Assembly (NCBI GenBank): GCA_956465555.1
Contig: OY101125.1
Span: 932,501-996,500 of the forward strand
Source: Nitzschia sp. pyKryTriq1
Lineage: Eukaryota > Bacillariophyta > Bacillariophyceae > Bacillariales > Bacillariaceae
Reading direction: 5' to 3'
DNA length: 64,000 nucleotides
Shown here: positions 28,413 through 39,779 of the stretch, in pieces
Layout of the letters: each line of letters starts with the position of its first letter
Numbering within the stretch: position 1 is the first letter of the stretch
Notes under the pieces: model-generated
The model's database searches: none
Seen by the model: only the letters and a program-made list of their open reading frames with translations
Told to the model about the DNA's origin: nothing
Made by a program: the position numbers and the translations under genes

Positions 28413-29573
28413 CTAATAGTCTAGCAGCAGATTCAATTCGTCAATGCTCACTTCGACGTCCCCCATATTTCCAATCAGACTCCGCTGCGTTTCTGTACTG
28501 TACTCCAACTCGGGCTCGGGAAGTGCTACATTTGCCTTAACTTCCAATTTTACATTTCCTCGGCTTCCATCCAAAGGCAATCGTTTTAATATTGTAAAGC
28601 CTTCCATCACATTGATCGGCGATAATCGTTCGGTTCGGAAGCCGACTCGGGCATAGGCTTGATAGGTTTGCAAATTGATAGCAGCTCGAAATCGTAATCG
28701 CGTGACCAAATCTTCTACAGCTCCTACACTCAATTGCCATGATTTGGTAAATTGCAACTCTTTTCCAGCCAAGGTCAATTTCCCTCCAATGATAGCATCT
28801 TCCCAGCTTGATTGGAATTGCCACACTCCGAGTTGCGTATTAAAATCTGCCCCCAATCGAATGATCGTTTTGAGGGGACGAAATGTCTTGCGTAATTTCA
28901 GCGTCGTGGTAGGTTCGACACGACAAACAATTTTGGGCATTTTTTCTAGATTGGGAACCACACTGGAGGACCACCACGTCTGGACGGTTTGAAAGAATTC
29001 GGGAGGTCGACGCTTGCTGTCAAACGGAGGGTTGCTACTACTGCTGCTGCCATAGAATCCAGGAGCAGCTCCTCGGTATCGGCCCCGACTCGAAGCCAAT
29101 CTTGCTCTTCGATATCGATCCAAAAGTTCCTTGCTTCGAAAGTCCTCGCCATCGCCTTCGTCCACGTCATCTTCACCATCACTTCTGGAACTCCCGCCAC
29201 GCGAATCAAAAACGGAGAATTCTCGACCCGATCCGATCCAACCTTTATCGTGGTCTTTGTCCCAATCTTCCTCTTCATAACGATTCCCAGGAATACGAAT
29301 ATGGAGGGGTGATGGTGATTTCGGGCTACCGTGGGATACAGACGCTGTGGCGACCTGAACCTGGACTGCCACAAAGGCAATCACTGAGACAAAGGTCGCC
29401 CATCGTCGCATTCGGAACGTTCCTGATGGGGGCGAGAACGCCGGCGATAGTGCTGAGGTCGTCGACATGGCGTCTTCCGTCCTTTGCAAGAAACAAACTG
29501 AAGAAGACTTTTTAGCTGACAATGGATTTGGTGCCACGCTGGTGATGCTGATATGATGGTTGTTATTCATCAT
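28413..29573 (-). CDS. Secretory-leader protein with beta-rich C-terminal domain
   Basis: The frame has 386 residues from ATG 29573. Alternative starts are Met36 (29468) and Met55 (29411); the latter would put the hydrophobic segment (TFVSVIAFVAVQVQVATASV) at the extreme N-terminus as a classic signal peptide. After it comes a charged linker with an acidic block (DGEDDVDEGDGED) and a Tyr/Gly/Ser-rich part. Residues about 200-386 contain alternating hydrophobic strands (TTTLKLRKTFRPLKTIIRLG, LQFTKSWQLSVG, RFRAAINLQTYQAYARVGF). This pattern resembles a beta-barrel or lipid-binding sandwich, perhaps of the plastid envelope. I do not recognise the family. It converges with the parvulin gene (154 bases apart) and diverges from the FKBP gene. 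Confidence 0.75.
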   Translation of the reverse strand: MMNNNHHISITSVAPNPLSAKKSSSVCFLQRTEDAMSTTSALSPAFSPPSGTFRMRRWATFVSVIAFVAVQVQVATASVSHGSPKSPSPLHIRIPGNRYEEEDWDKDHDKGWIGSGREFSVFDSRGGSSRSDGEDDVDEGDGEDFRSKELLDRYRRARLASSRGRYRGAAPGFYGSSSSSNPPFDSKRRPPEFFQTVQTWWSSSVVPNLEKMPKIVCRVEPTTTLKLRKTFRPLKTIIRLGADFNTQLGVWQFQSSWEDAIIGGKLTLAGKELQFTKSWQLSVGAVEDLVTRLRFRAAINLQTYQAYARVGFRTERLSPINVMEGFTILKRLPLDGSRGNVKLEVKANVALPEPELEYSTETQRSLIGNMGDVEVSIDELNLLLDY

Positions 29574-29942
29574 TATTTATTGCCTTGCCCTTGGCTTGGA
29601 TATGCAACGCATCAAGGAATCACAAAAATCAAAATCATTCAGTAGCGAGCGATCTACAGTACTATCCCATGGCTTGTTTTCGCGCGTCGGAAAAGAGATA
29701 ATCTGATTGGCGTAAATTTCGAAATTGACATCATGAGACCTCTTGCTTGACAAACGAGCTCCACGTGGCTCAAGCTTGGCCGACCATTATTTCCTTGCAC
29801 CACTTCATTCGTCGGATCTGTTTTTGGATCCAACGACCATGATGTCGTCTACCGGTACGGCCGCACAACTTGTACTTGTATACAGTAGAGATTTTTGTAG
29901 AAGCAGGCGATTATCTCGGCTCTTCCATTGCACAATACAGAA
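29574..29942. other. Divergent promoter region
   Basis: This is 369 bases between the 28413-29573 gene (minus strand) and the FKBP gene (plus strand). One TACCGGTA palindrome lies at 29851-29858. I see no further gene. Confidence 0.5.
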
Positions 29943-30713
29943 ATGCAAATCCGGACCGCTACCATCACAATGAGCACTGTTCTTGCCGCTCTCGCCACCC
30001 GTTCGGTGGGTGCCTTTACTGCCAATCTGGCCAGACACTCCACCCCATTTGTCTCGAGCACAGCTCGCCAAATGAGTTCTGGTCCCATGCCATATGGTGA
30101 CGATAAGATGCCATTCTATGCCTTGGGCACCAACTTGGCTATGCAAGTCGGTGGACAAGGAAACTTCAAGACTTTGTTGGACGACGATGAATTGGAGATT
30201 GTCCTCGAAGCCTTTTGTGAAAATTTGCGAGGAACCAACACACAAGACCCCCGTGCCGTCTTGACGACCTATGGTCAACAACTCAACGCCATGTTGCAAC
30301 AGCGCACCGCAGGAATTGTCGATCGCGTCAAGAAGGATGGAGCTGAGTTTGTAGCAAACTTTCTGGATTGCAACGAAGAAGCCATCAAGACAGACTCTGG
30401 ATTGGTTTACTACCCGATGAAAGAAGGATCAGGGAAGCAACCCACCTTGTCAAATACTGTCGAAGTCCATTACCACGGAACCTTGACGGATGGAACTGTC
30501 TTTGATTCGTCTGTGGAGCGGGGACAAACTATCAGTTTCCCCTTGGGTGGAGTCATCAAGGGATGGCAAGAGGGCTTGGCCTTGATGAAGGAAGGCGGCA
30601 AGGCCACTCTTGTGATTCCATCGGATCTAGCTTACGGCGATGGTGGCAGCGGAGATACTATCCCTCCAGGCGCGACTCTCAAATTTGAAGTTGAACTCTT
30701 CAAGGTCCAGTAA
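29943..30713 (+). CDS. FKBP-type peptidyl-prolyl isomerase, probably plastid-targeted
   Basis: The protein has 256 residues from ATG 29943; the frame starts five codons earlier at a TTG, and Met10 (29970) is another candidate start. The N-terminus STVLAALATRSVGAFTANL fits a signal peptide with the Phe-containing cleavage motif of diatom plastid leaders. Residues about 75-160 form a helical dimerisation region like that of FkpA/Mip proteins (FCENLRG, LNAMLQQRTAGI). Residues about 172-255 form the FKBP core: VEVHYHGTLTDG, TVFDSS, VIKGWQEGL, ATLVIPSDLAYGDGG and IPPGATLKFEVEL. The pocket residues Tyr, Phe-Asp, Val-Ile and Trp are all present, so it should be active. The architecture resembles bacterial FkpA/Mip and plastid lumen FKBPs. 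Confidence 0.93.
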   Translation: MQIRTATITMSTVLAALATRSVGAFTANLARHSTPFVSSTARQMSSGPMPYGDDKMPFYALGTNLAMQVGGQGNFKTLLDDDELEIVLEAFCENLRGTNTQDPRAVLTTYGQQLNAMLQQRTAGIVDRVKKDGAEFVANFLDCNEEAIKTDSGLVYYPMKEGSGKQPTLSNTVEVHYHGTLTDGTVFDSSVERGQTISFPLGGVIKGWQEGLALMKEGGKATLVIPSDLAYGDGGSGDTIPPGATLKFEVELFKVQ

Positions 30714-30955
30714 ATAAATGTAATTGGCTAGTACTACATAGTGCTGCAGTTTCATAATATGATGGCTTGGCTAGGATGGAGTAGAAGAACTAGGGGAACG
30801 ATGATTCGCACACTGGCGCGGTACAGCTTGCACGGAAACTATGGATCAAAGAGCGCACCCCCTGTGTGGAACTATACAGTAAATATCTCGTACAGTGCAT
30901 AAATATTTAGACCAGGACATTCTACTATGTTGACTTGTCGTTTCGTTTGCTATGT

Positions 30956-31501
30956 TTACGAATCCACTTGTTCCCCATCGTCTATTAATCCAAGATAGTT
31001 GTCCTTGATGGTCCCAATGGCGGTGATATTTCCCTGTTCTACAGTCCGTCCCTTGATCCGAAGTCGGACACCACATCCAGAAGATATCACAACTTCGTTG
31101 TCATCACTTATCCATGCATCCTTTTCCCCATCAAATCCATTAAACATGTCTTCTGGCATACTGTGTTTACTGACAAAGATTCGGAGGGGGCCGCAAAAGG
31201 CAAAAAATCCGAGTGGATTACACTGGGAGACGACAGCATCCAGGACTTCGTTGATAAAGGGTCTTAGCAGAAGCGCCGTGTATTTGACCGTAAAGACGAC
31301 ATCCCCGCTGTCGTATTCAATGATTCCGGATTTGATTTGATCCTCGGGGACTTCAATGACATTGACTACATAGCCATAATTGGACAAGGCGAGGCCTTCG
31401 ACTTCCTCTTTGAGGAGACGGACAATCGTGGCCTTGAGCTTGGGTCCGAAATGGACAGGCTGTAAGATAATTTCGTGTTCTAATGTCTTGACGTAAAACA
31501 T
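30956..31501 (-). CDS. RPB7: RNA polymerase II subunit RPB7
   Basis: RPB7 pairs with RPB4 to form the stalk of RNA polymerase II and binds nascent RNA. The protein has 181 residues from ATG 31501, close to the family length of about 172. The N-terminal RNP-like half begins MFYVKTLEHEIILQPVHFGP and contains EGLALSNYGYVVNVIEV and the tip segment VVFTVKYTALLLRPF. The C-terminal OB/S1-like half contains FGFFAFCGPLRIFVSKHSMP (here GFFAFCGPL), WISDDNEV, GCGVRLRIKG and AIGTIKDNYLGLI. All expected blocks are present and it is single-exon. The gene converges with the FKBP gene (242 bases apart). Confidence 0.95.
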   Translation of the reverse strand: MFYVKTLEHEIILQPVHFGPKLKATIVRLLKEEVEGLALSNYGYVVNVIEVPEDQIKSGIIEYDSGDVVFTVKYTALLLRPFINEVLDAVVSQCNPLGFFAFCGPLRIFVSKHSMPEDMFNGFDGEKDAWISDDNEVVISSGCGVRLRIKGRTVEQGNITAIGTIKDNYLGLIDDGEQVDS

Positions 31502-32359
31502 GCCGTTGTTGGTGGTGGTGGCGTTGGTGGTGACGAGTAATCAAATCAGAGGGAGTGATGAGGCCTGAAACTAAATCGTCAGTTCGACCTGGGATGCGAA
31601 TGCGTTAATCTGCTGTTCGTATGGTAGGTAGGTGGGATAGCGAGAGACCTGGAGACAGATTGTGAGGTCTCATGTAAAAGGGGGCTCGTTGAGAGGAGTC
31701 AATGCGGATGTGTGCCGAGTGGCACCTCATTGTCGCCGAGGAGCCAACGAGGAGAGTGCAGTGGCCGCAGCAGCCCCGCCATGCGGTCAGCATTGCGTTG
31801 AGAGGGAGGTTATTTGCGAAAGGAGCCGGAGGATGCACGGCGGGTGGTTGATCGAAGCAGTCGAACATGGACCAGAGATACAGTACGAATTTACTGGTAC
31901 GTGACCAGACCAGAGAAGGACCAGACGCACGACGCCCCGACGGTGTGACGACTCACGTGACTCAATCCGGACGGGAGAAGCAATCAACGTCGAAACGAGA
32001 TACGACGTCTTTGAAGTCGTCCACGCATATCGGTACGAAAAATGGCGATGACAATGGCGGTACAAAGTAAAAGTATCGGGTATCGGGCATTTCAAAATTT
32101 CGTGGTTCCAGCAAGAGCAGTACCGTACACAGCAGCACTTTCATCGAACTATACAAACGAAACAAGCAAGCGACGGATATCGCCTTTCCGACTGGCCCAA
32201 AATCCCAAACACCATATTTTCCCCTCTGCTAACTGTAGAGCACTCGGCTGCGACAGCGTCAACGAATCCAAATCCGAATCCGAATCATCGGCAATCTGTA
32301 TCTTGATTGTTGTCGCATATTCTTCGTGCTCTAAGAGTAGTACATAGTGGGAACTGGCC
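31502..32359. other. Intergenic between divergent transcription genes, 0.86 kb
   Basis: This stretch separates RPB7 (minus strand) from the INTS2-like gene (plus strand), two genes of RNA polymerase II transcription. Open frames on both strands here are short, overlapping and featureless. The minus-strand frame reaching into 32529 is a shadow of the INTS2-like exon. Confidence 0.5.
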
Positions 32360-35300
32360 ATGTCAATGGACAACGGGAGCTCCTCGACATCGTCGTTGCC
32401 ATGGGCACTGCACGACTTCATGTCTTTGGGAGAGGTCGAACAAGGCTTGTCCACCGCCGCAAAATCCAAAGAAGAATTCGCCCCGCAAGAGATCCAACGG
32501 TTGCCGATGTTCTTGAGATTACTCTCCACAACGCGAGACCTGGTATCCTTGTCGATCCTAGACTCGGCTAATTCTGCTACTACAGCTAACGAGGATGATC
32601 CGCTGGTGCATCGAACCGTGGAGCGATTGGAGCATGTAGCAGCGATTCATTCTGTGGCAGAAGGCGTGGATGTGGTGACGTGCTACTTGGCGCCCAGCAT
32701 GACCCGACGACTCTCTCGGGTTCCACCCCTGGTGCGAAATGACCAGGGTGTGTTGGATACAACGGAACTCATCGAAGTGGCGCGGAGTCCCAAGAGTCGT
32801 GGGAGTGCGGGAAGAAGCCGCAAGAAGCAGAAGACCTCTGATCCCGATGCGGCAGATGATTCGGACGACGACGACGACGATGGGGAATCGTCATCTGGCG
32901 GGTTTTCGGACAATGGTAGTGAACAAGAGGGCGGGAGCGAAGAAGGAGAATCTTCCAACGGAAAAAAGAGGAAGCGAAAAGGCGGGTTTAGTAGCTCCAC
33001 ACGCCGCCGCGACTCTCTGGAAGCGGCGGCGGAAGATTCGCAAGAAGTCACTGTCGTCAAAACCTTGTCGGAACTTGTATCATTGGTTGCCATGTCTCTG
33101 GACCCCATCGTGGAACAGCATGGATCAGACGATCATCAGCATAACCACCATTCCAAAGAAACAACCTCGACTTCCTCTCGTGGCGATCACGGTGATTTGC
33201 CAGCGTCTGAGAAACCTCACTTCTCTCATGGCGGCACTGCTGTTGCGGCTAGCGGAAAGGGTCATCTAGCCCTGACCATCGAAGACTCTATTATAACTGA
33301 AACGGGAAGAGATGGCACTGGAGGTGCAATGGAGCTGAGTGATTTAGGATCCACCGTGGCGGCAATCATGCATCATGCTCCAGTTCTGCGATCACGACAC
33401 GTTGCGGTAAGTTTTTGCGAGTTGGTCTGTTTTCTGGTATTGCTCATTCTTCATCTCACATATCATTCGTTCCTTTTTCTTAGAATGCACTTTGTCGTGC
33501 CTCGATCCCTCAATCCGCCAACTTACTGACCCGGATGGGCGCCAACTGTCCCGCCTCTGTCCCATCCCTCTTGTTGGGATGCATCCAAGCCTACCAATTG
33601 GCTATATCGCACCAAAACAAGTCCATTGTCAATGTTGCCAAACAAGGAGTCCTAGCCTTGGCTCAACTATCACCCAGAGAAAAAAGTCGCGTCGTCCATA
33701 AGCTTCATGCTAATGGAATTATGTGGGATGTACAATTGGAACTTAACATTCAAGATCCTGTCGTCGATTCGACTGCTGCGGCAAATATCTTGGTGCATCA
33801 AATCATTGCCAGTACTTTGAGCACTACCCGAACTGCTCCATATACCAAAATACCTCGGCGATCTCTGGAGCGAGAACAGTCTGCGGGGGAGGAACCTTCC
33901 GATGATTACCAAAAATTGGAAGATGATGACGATAGGAAAGCCAGCAGTCCTGAACCAACGTTGTTATCCCTCCTTTTCAAACGACAGCAGCTATACCGAA
34001 ATACCCTCGAATTCTTGGTCGAACAATTCCTGGCTCTCTCTAGAAAGAAGCGCCTACCTCGGGGTCAGTTGGTCTTGTTCTTGAAGGCCTACAATTGTCT
34101 TTTACTTTGTCCAACGGCAACATCCGCCAAATTTGATCGATCCAAGGTCTTGGTCGAAACCGTAATCCCGGCGCTCCAGGCACTTACTGACAAGGTTTTG
34201 GAGATCTTGTTGCGCGTGGGTAAGCAGCCAGATTTGCCGGCCACTTGCGATATGGATTCTTTGGTTGAAAATCTCCAATGTGCCGTCCTTCTTTCGACGG
34301 CACGTATTTCTCAAGGCGGCCCTTTCGATGACCAGCGTATCGAGACATGTCAGGAATTGAACATGTTGTTGGGAGAACTGCCTTGTCCATCGCAGCGTGT
34401 GCAGGGATTCCGTCGTGGAATAGAAGCGGCCATGACTGAGGAATTGCCATCGGTCGTCCATGCTCAGATATTGGGAGTCTTGACATCTCACCAGAGCCGG
34501 CCAGCTAGTCGAAACATTGCGTTGGTGGGTACATTGTCCGATATTGCGCCGGGACTGTATAAGGTTTGTAGTTTATTCAAACCATTGAATCCTGTCAAGA
34601 TTGTCGAGGACGAGGATGATACGCTGGATGACCTCGAAACTACAATATCAAGTCTAATGTTCCGAATGGACGAGGAGGAAGCGGGTGATATCGACGAACT
34701 TGTCGAAGCGACATTGCGAACTATACTTACGAGTGACAACGTTTCGGTCTTGACTTGTGTGGAAAATGATGATTTGTTGCCTCAGTTTGTGGCCAAGGCC
34801 ACCCAACGACTTGTCTCTAAGGAGGAGTTATTGCATGTACCCATGATACTTTCGGTTCCTCTGGAGCGGCAGAGCTCAGTGCTACTCGGCTACCGGGCAG
34901 AACGCAAAGATCTGGATGACGCCTGCGCAAAATTTCTCTTGCGGCTCCTTCATGCATTTGAATATTTGAATGCAAAACCAAATTCGCCTTTCGCATTTGA
35001 TCCCCGGTCTCTTCCTTTGAAACGAGCTCTCGAAGCATCGCTTCTGTGGTCTGGAGACTTTTTACAAACGAGATTGTATGAACTTTCCAGTGCCCATTGC
35101 ATGGATGTAGTTTCACAACTCGAGCGGGCTCAGATGATTGGATTGGCATCCGACGCGGAGACTTCAATGTTCCGTTCCATGTCTCGGCAACAAGCCGTGG
35201 AGGCATTTTACAAGGCGCTCCGATCTTTCCTTGTCGACATTGAAAGTGATACCGAAGCATGTGGGTCGGAAACTGTGTTTCTCCAAGCCAAGATATCGCT

Positions 35301-36258
35301 TCCTGATGCAGACCTTTGTTCGACAGTATGCAGCGCTTTTCTGGCCTCACCCCACAAACCGAGACCTACGTTCACCTATCACGTACTCTGCATGGACCCC
35401 CTACTTCTCTTCAAGTGCCCCGTCAAAATCTGGAAGAGTCGCGGTTTGAGACGAATTGCGTTGTCAGTATTGTCATCACTGTTAGAATCAAACGCGGTAC
35501 TTGTACACGAAGCATCCCCACTGGACTGCTCTGCAAAGGAGTTTCTTGCTGCACGAGATATTGTCGTCGTTCGATGTTTGTTGACGTGTGTCGGTGGTGT
35601 CGAGTCGGAGGTGGAGCCTTCCGATTGTACCATGACATCGAGTTTCATTCGATCGATTATTTCTGTTAACGAAGGTGTCGTCGCGACATTGATTAAGCAA
35701 GGACTCTCTGAGAGAGCTGTGGATTGGCTGGTCGAATACGTCCCTGAGTGTTTGAATGACTCGCAAGCCATGCAAAAGTTGCTCTCCGATCGTACTTCGC
35801 TAACTGCAGCCGAACGATTGGTTGCAGCAGACGTGGTCTTGCGGATCGCCATTGTTCACGGCCAGAGTAACGAGGAGGAGGCTACTAAGATGGCATACTC
35901 TGCCTTGGCCCAACTTGTGGATTCGTTTTTCCTGGTGGTCGGGCCAGTCGGAGTGCCTGTGAACGCACTCATAGTCGACGACTCGGGCCTTGATGTCACT
36001 CAGATATCGAGGAAAGCGGCGTTTAGGATACTCAGGGCTTTGATGCGAGTGCGAGGCAGAAGGGTCGGGCTTCGAAAAGAGTGTGGCATGGCTTTGCAGA
36101 AGCTTGCAGGCTTGTGCAAGAGTGAAAGTGCTGTTGCCGGCGTAGCGGGTGCTGTTGCCGGTCGACGTAAGCAGCTGTTGAAAGAAATATATGATCTGTG
36201 TATCAAGGCTGCAACAAACATGGGGATTGCCATCGGGGCACAGCCCGCTACAGGATAG
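32360..36258 (+). CDS. Integrator complex subunit 2 (INTS2)-like protein, one intron
   Basis: Exon 1 is 32360-33406 and exon 2 is 33484-36258. The 77-base intron has GTAAGT and TTTTTCTTAG ends, and the reading frame is continuous (HVA then NALCRAS). The joined product is 1273 residues; human INTS2 is about 1200. Integrator cleaves nascent snRNA and promoter-proximal RNA at RNA polymerase II. Matching blocks that I recognise from INTS2 are: LALAQLSPREKSRVVHKL (INTS2 FLCKMNPSQALKVRGMV), LFKRQQLYRNTLEFLVEQF, VLCMDPLLLFKCPVKIWKS (INTS2 MIDPLIVLRCDQRVHR) and the near C-terminal IKQGLSERAVDWLVEYVPECL (INTS2 FQGYPCELLPLTVAGIP... FIPELI). The helical-repeat character agrees. A lineage-specific insert at about residues 145-220 is poly-Asp/Ser followed by a Lys/Arg stretch that could be a nuclear signal. 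Its tail lies 62 bases from the chromatin-reader gene. Confidence 0.8.
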
Positions 36259-36320
36259 AAAATATAATTTCCTCGCGCTCTAGTTTTACTTCTCAAAAAC
36301 TTCTATTCTGTGCGTCATTA

Positions 36321-39300
36321 CTACCTCTTCGATTTCGTTGGTTTGTATCGCTTCTTGTCGACCGTCCCGTACATGAGTGCGCGGTCGAGAAGGAATATTC
36401 TCAATGCTAGTGAAGATGGACAGGCCTCGTCAAGGGCCTTCCAGGGACCAGGCAGGCAAGAACGTAGGTGACCAATCTGCTCCTTTATCCATTCTTCGGA
36501 TATGGTTTCTTCGAGTAGGAGGACGCATCTCATCAAATTCCAGGGCCCTTCCGCTTGCTGCACCTTGAGTCGCCACTGACTTGAGAAGTCCGGAGACCAT
36601 TCCCCACCCTCCGTGTGGTTGATAGAACCAAGTGGCAACGCCGCTTCGATCGCCAACAGGGCCGCTTTCATTGTCGCAAAGATCGTATCGTCGTCAGTCG
36701 CACTAGGTGGGACGTGTGCTATTTTTCCGAAGTCGGGCAAAGGCGAATTTCCTCTCGCGCGGTCCTTCGAATGGAGGTAGGAGCTGGCCTCCATACTTTC
36801 CAGCGCTGCAGGCAAGCCGTCCCGAGTAACAGATGCATCTTTTCTCATTGCCTCTTGGATCTCTCTATTGTTGTCATTTGCCTCAACAACACGGTCTTCT
36901 GAGACCCATTCGTCGAATCGACTGCTCCAACCTTCGTAATGTACACGATAGCCAGTGACCTTGTCTTCCGCATTCTTTGCAACTGCTTTGATCACAGCGT
37001 CCCATAGTTGTGTCCCGTCCTTGGATTCAACCAAAACCGATTCCTTTTCTTCGTAGACCTCATTCTTCTCACTATCGCTTTCAATTTCCATGGCTGCTGA
37101 GCTGTCATCGGCCTCTGCTGTTACAGTTTTCAGTTTGAAGCGGCGTTTGAGTAGGAGATCTGTCCACGTTCCATTTCTCACCAAATCGTATGCTTTGGGG
37201 AACGAACGCCTCAAGTCCCGTAACACGGGGTCCTTGCCCAGGCTAATCATGACGCTTGCAATTGTCTCTGCGTCTGCGTATTTGTACCACTTCGAAGATT
37301 CGCTGCACACAAACAGTGAATCTGGCTCGGAATTGAATGCCCAATAAGAACGCCCTGCGATATCCCTTCCAATCTCCAGTGTTCGTCCACACGTGTTTCC
37401 TTCCTCGAGCTCCGCCAGGGCGGCCTGTTTCTCCTTGAAATCCTGAACAACTTTGACTTTCCGAGCATTGTGAGCCGCTACCGCGCAACACTCGTGTCCA
37501 GTTAAAGATCCGGTAATAAACGGAAGGCCGGCTTCGTATCTGAACTTCAGCTCTTCTTGGTATCCATCCGGGTTTCTTGGTAGAAACTCGGTCATGCCTC
37601 CATCGGGTACTTGGTCAAATTGGAGCTCCGCCTTGTCGTCCGCCACGAGTTCATCACCTATCCGTAGTGAAAGTTTCACCAATTTGTTGGTACTCTTTGC
37701 TTTGTTGGAACCGATATCGTCGTTCTTGTCAGACCCGTCGCTCAGGTCGGCGATCAGGTTTGTATTACGAGATTTGACACGATACTTGATTAGCTCGTCC
37801 CATTCGTCTGCGTCCGGCACACGTACAAAGTTTGTACCGAGCGATGTATCCGCCAAAGTACAAAAATCGCATACGGTGTTTCGGCATCTCGTCGCCCCGA
37901 ATGCAAGGCCAGGATCCTTGGGGGAAAGGGTAGTTTCAACAACGTGAGATACGTTGTCTTGTTCAAATGATGCGACTGTTGATCGCAGCTGGTTTTTAAT
38001 GCAAAAAGCAGCTATGCTGTCTTCTCTGGCCTTTTGTCTCTTGCTTTTTTCAGCCAAGGCAGCGGTTCGCTTCGCTTTGAATTCGTCCTCCTCGGACAAC
38101 TTCGTTTCCGCTTCGACAAAAGCTACATCGCCTTGTGAAGGCACACCGTCAACCTCCATCGCTGTTACTTCGACAGCATTGGCTTCGACGACCACAGAAG
38201 CATCTGTCTTTTTCGAACTCGAAGAAGTCTCAGGTGGCTCAACGTCCCCTGAAGTTTCTATTGCGCGTGGGACTTCTTTGATTTCTTCGGCTGGACTGGC
38301 ATCAGTGTCCATGCCCATATTAGTCTCGTCAGGGGAGTCTTCGTCCTCGTCCTCGTCACTAAGTTTAGGAAGCACTTGGGAAATTTTGGCAACCTTCGAG
38401 ATTCCTTCCAATCGTTTCGTAAGGCGCTCCGCAGCTTCATCCTCCATCTCGCTGGCCACGTTCTGCATGACATCGCTCGAAGAGCACTTCATAATCAATA
38501 AAGCTAGCAACCTCAACCACTCATTGGCTGTCATTTCCTTTGGGTCATTAATAAGTAGAGTGCTCGATGCCGCTATAGAGTCACGAAACACGGAACTTGA
38601 TAGCGCTACCTGAGATGCAGCATCGGAAACTTTGGGGTTAAGAAGAACAGGGACCAAATCATGCCTCAAACCATGGTCTATGCCGGCCCCGTAACCCTTG
38701 CTTTCGGCAACAGCCTCAATGCATCTGATTTTAGGGACGGGCGTCCCGGCTTCTCGAAGAGCCTCGTCGATTTCTTCCAGTGTAGCCTTCTCCATGCCCC
38801 CAGAATCGAATTGAACCTCATACATGAGCGTTGCTTTTTCGCCCTCTATTTCTCGGTGTGCGAAAAGACATCTCTGGACGCGACCTGTGGCACCACCAAA
38901 ATCTTTAAGCTTGACCTCCTTGTTTATTCTTGGGTCAAGATGTCCCCACCATCTACCCGTCAAACATCTTGGGCAGTACCAGTCACCCTTGGGAATGGTT
39001 ACCAACGGTGGATCTAGTCTACTAACATTGAAATTTCCTTCGCAGCCATCACACAGTAGGACAGTAGCTTCGACGTCTGTTGGATGCGGGTCGACACAGA
39101 GATCATCGTCCAATGTGTTGAGAGGTGTGAGATGATCTTCGGGAGCAAGTACCCAGTCCAAGAGCAGCCGTTCGAATATCCTGAGCATTTCCCCGCCTGC
39201 ACTGATGATCATGGGACCGGCGTTGGCGTAGGTTAAGCAATTTCTTCCAATCAATCGGATATTTCTCGCAAAATCGACAACAGTCCGTTCAACGAGACTT

Positions 39301-39747
39301 TCCTTCTCTCCATCGGGAACTTCGTGAAAGTGTTTTGCCGCGTTTTGAAGCTGCAGACCCACCTCTCGCATGCACATAGGCTGCACAAGCATATCGTAGT
39401 ATCCTGGATTGGTCTGAGGATCGACGGGAAAGATAAATGGTTCAGCTGGACCGGTTTGCGACAATGTTCTTAACACAGCAAGGCATCGTCTGATGAGTTC
39501 AGGAGCCTTCGGAATATCACCACAGAAATCATCGTGCTCTGTTTCCTTCCCGATCTTCCGTTCGCTGTCGTCCACCTCGAGGCTAGTGGCGCCTACATCG
39601 GAAGCGACACCATTAATTTTTTCACCTTCTTCGGCAGTGGGTTGTTCGGCGTCCTCGGCAGAGTCTGACTTGGCTTCTCCCTCGGTGATGACTTCTGCAG
39701 TTGAAGTCTTGTCGACTTTCTCGGACTTGTTGACGGCATCTTGATCA

Positions 39748-39779
<32 letters not shown>

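Noticed and set aside
32149-32529. 126-residue minus-strand frame upstream of the INTS2-like gene
   Set aside because: It runs through the antisense of the INTS2-like exon and has no features of its own.
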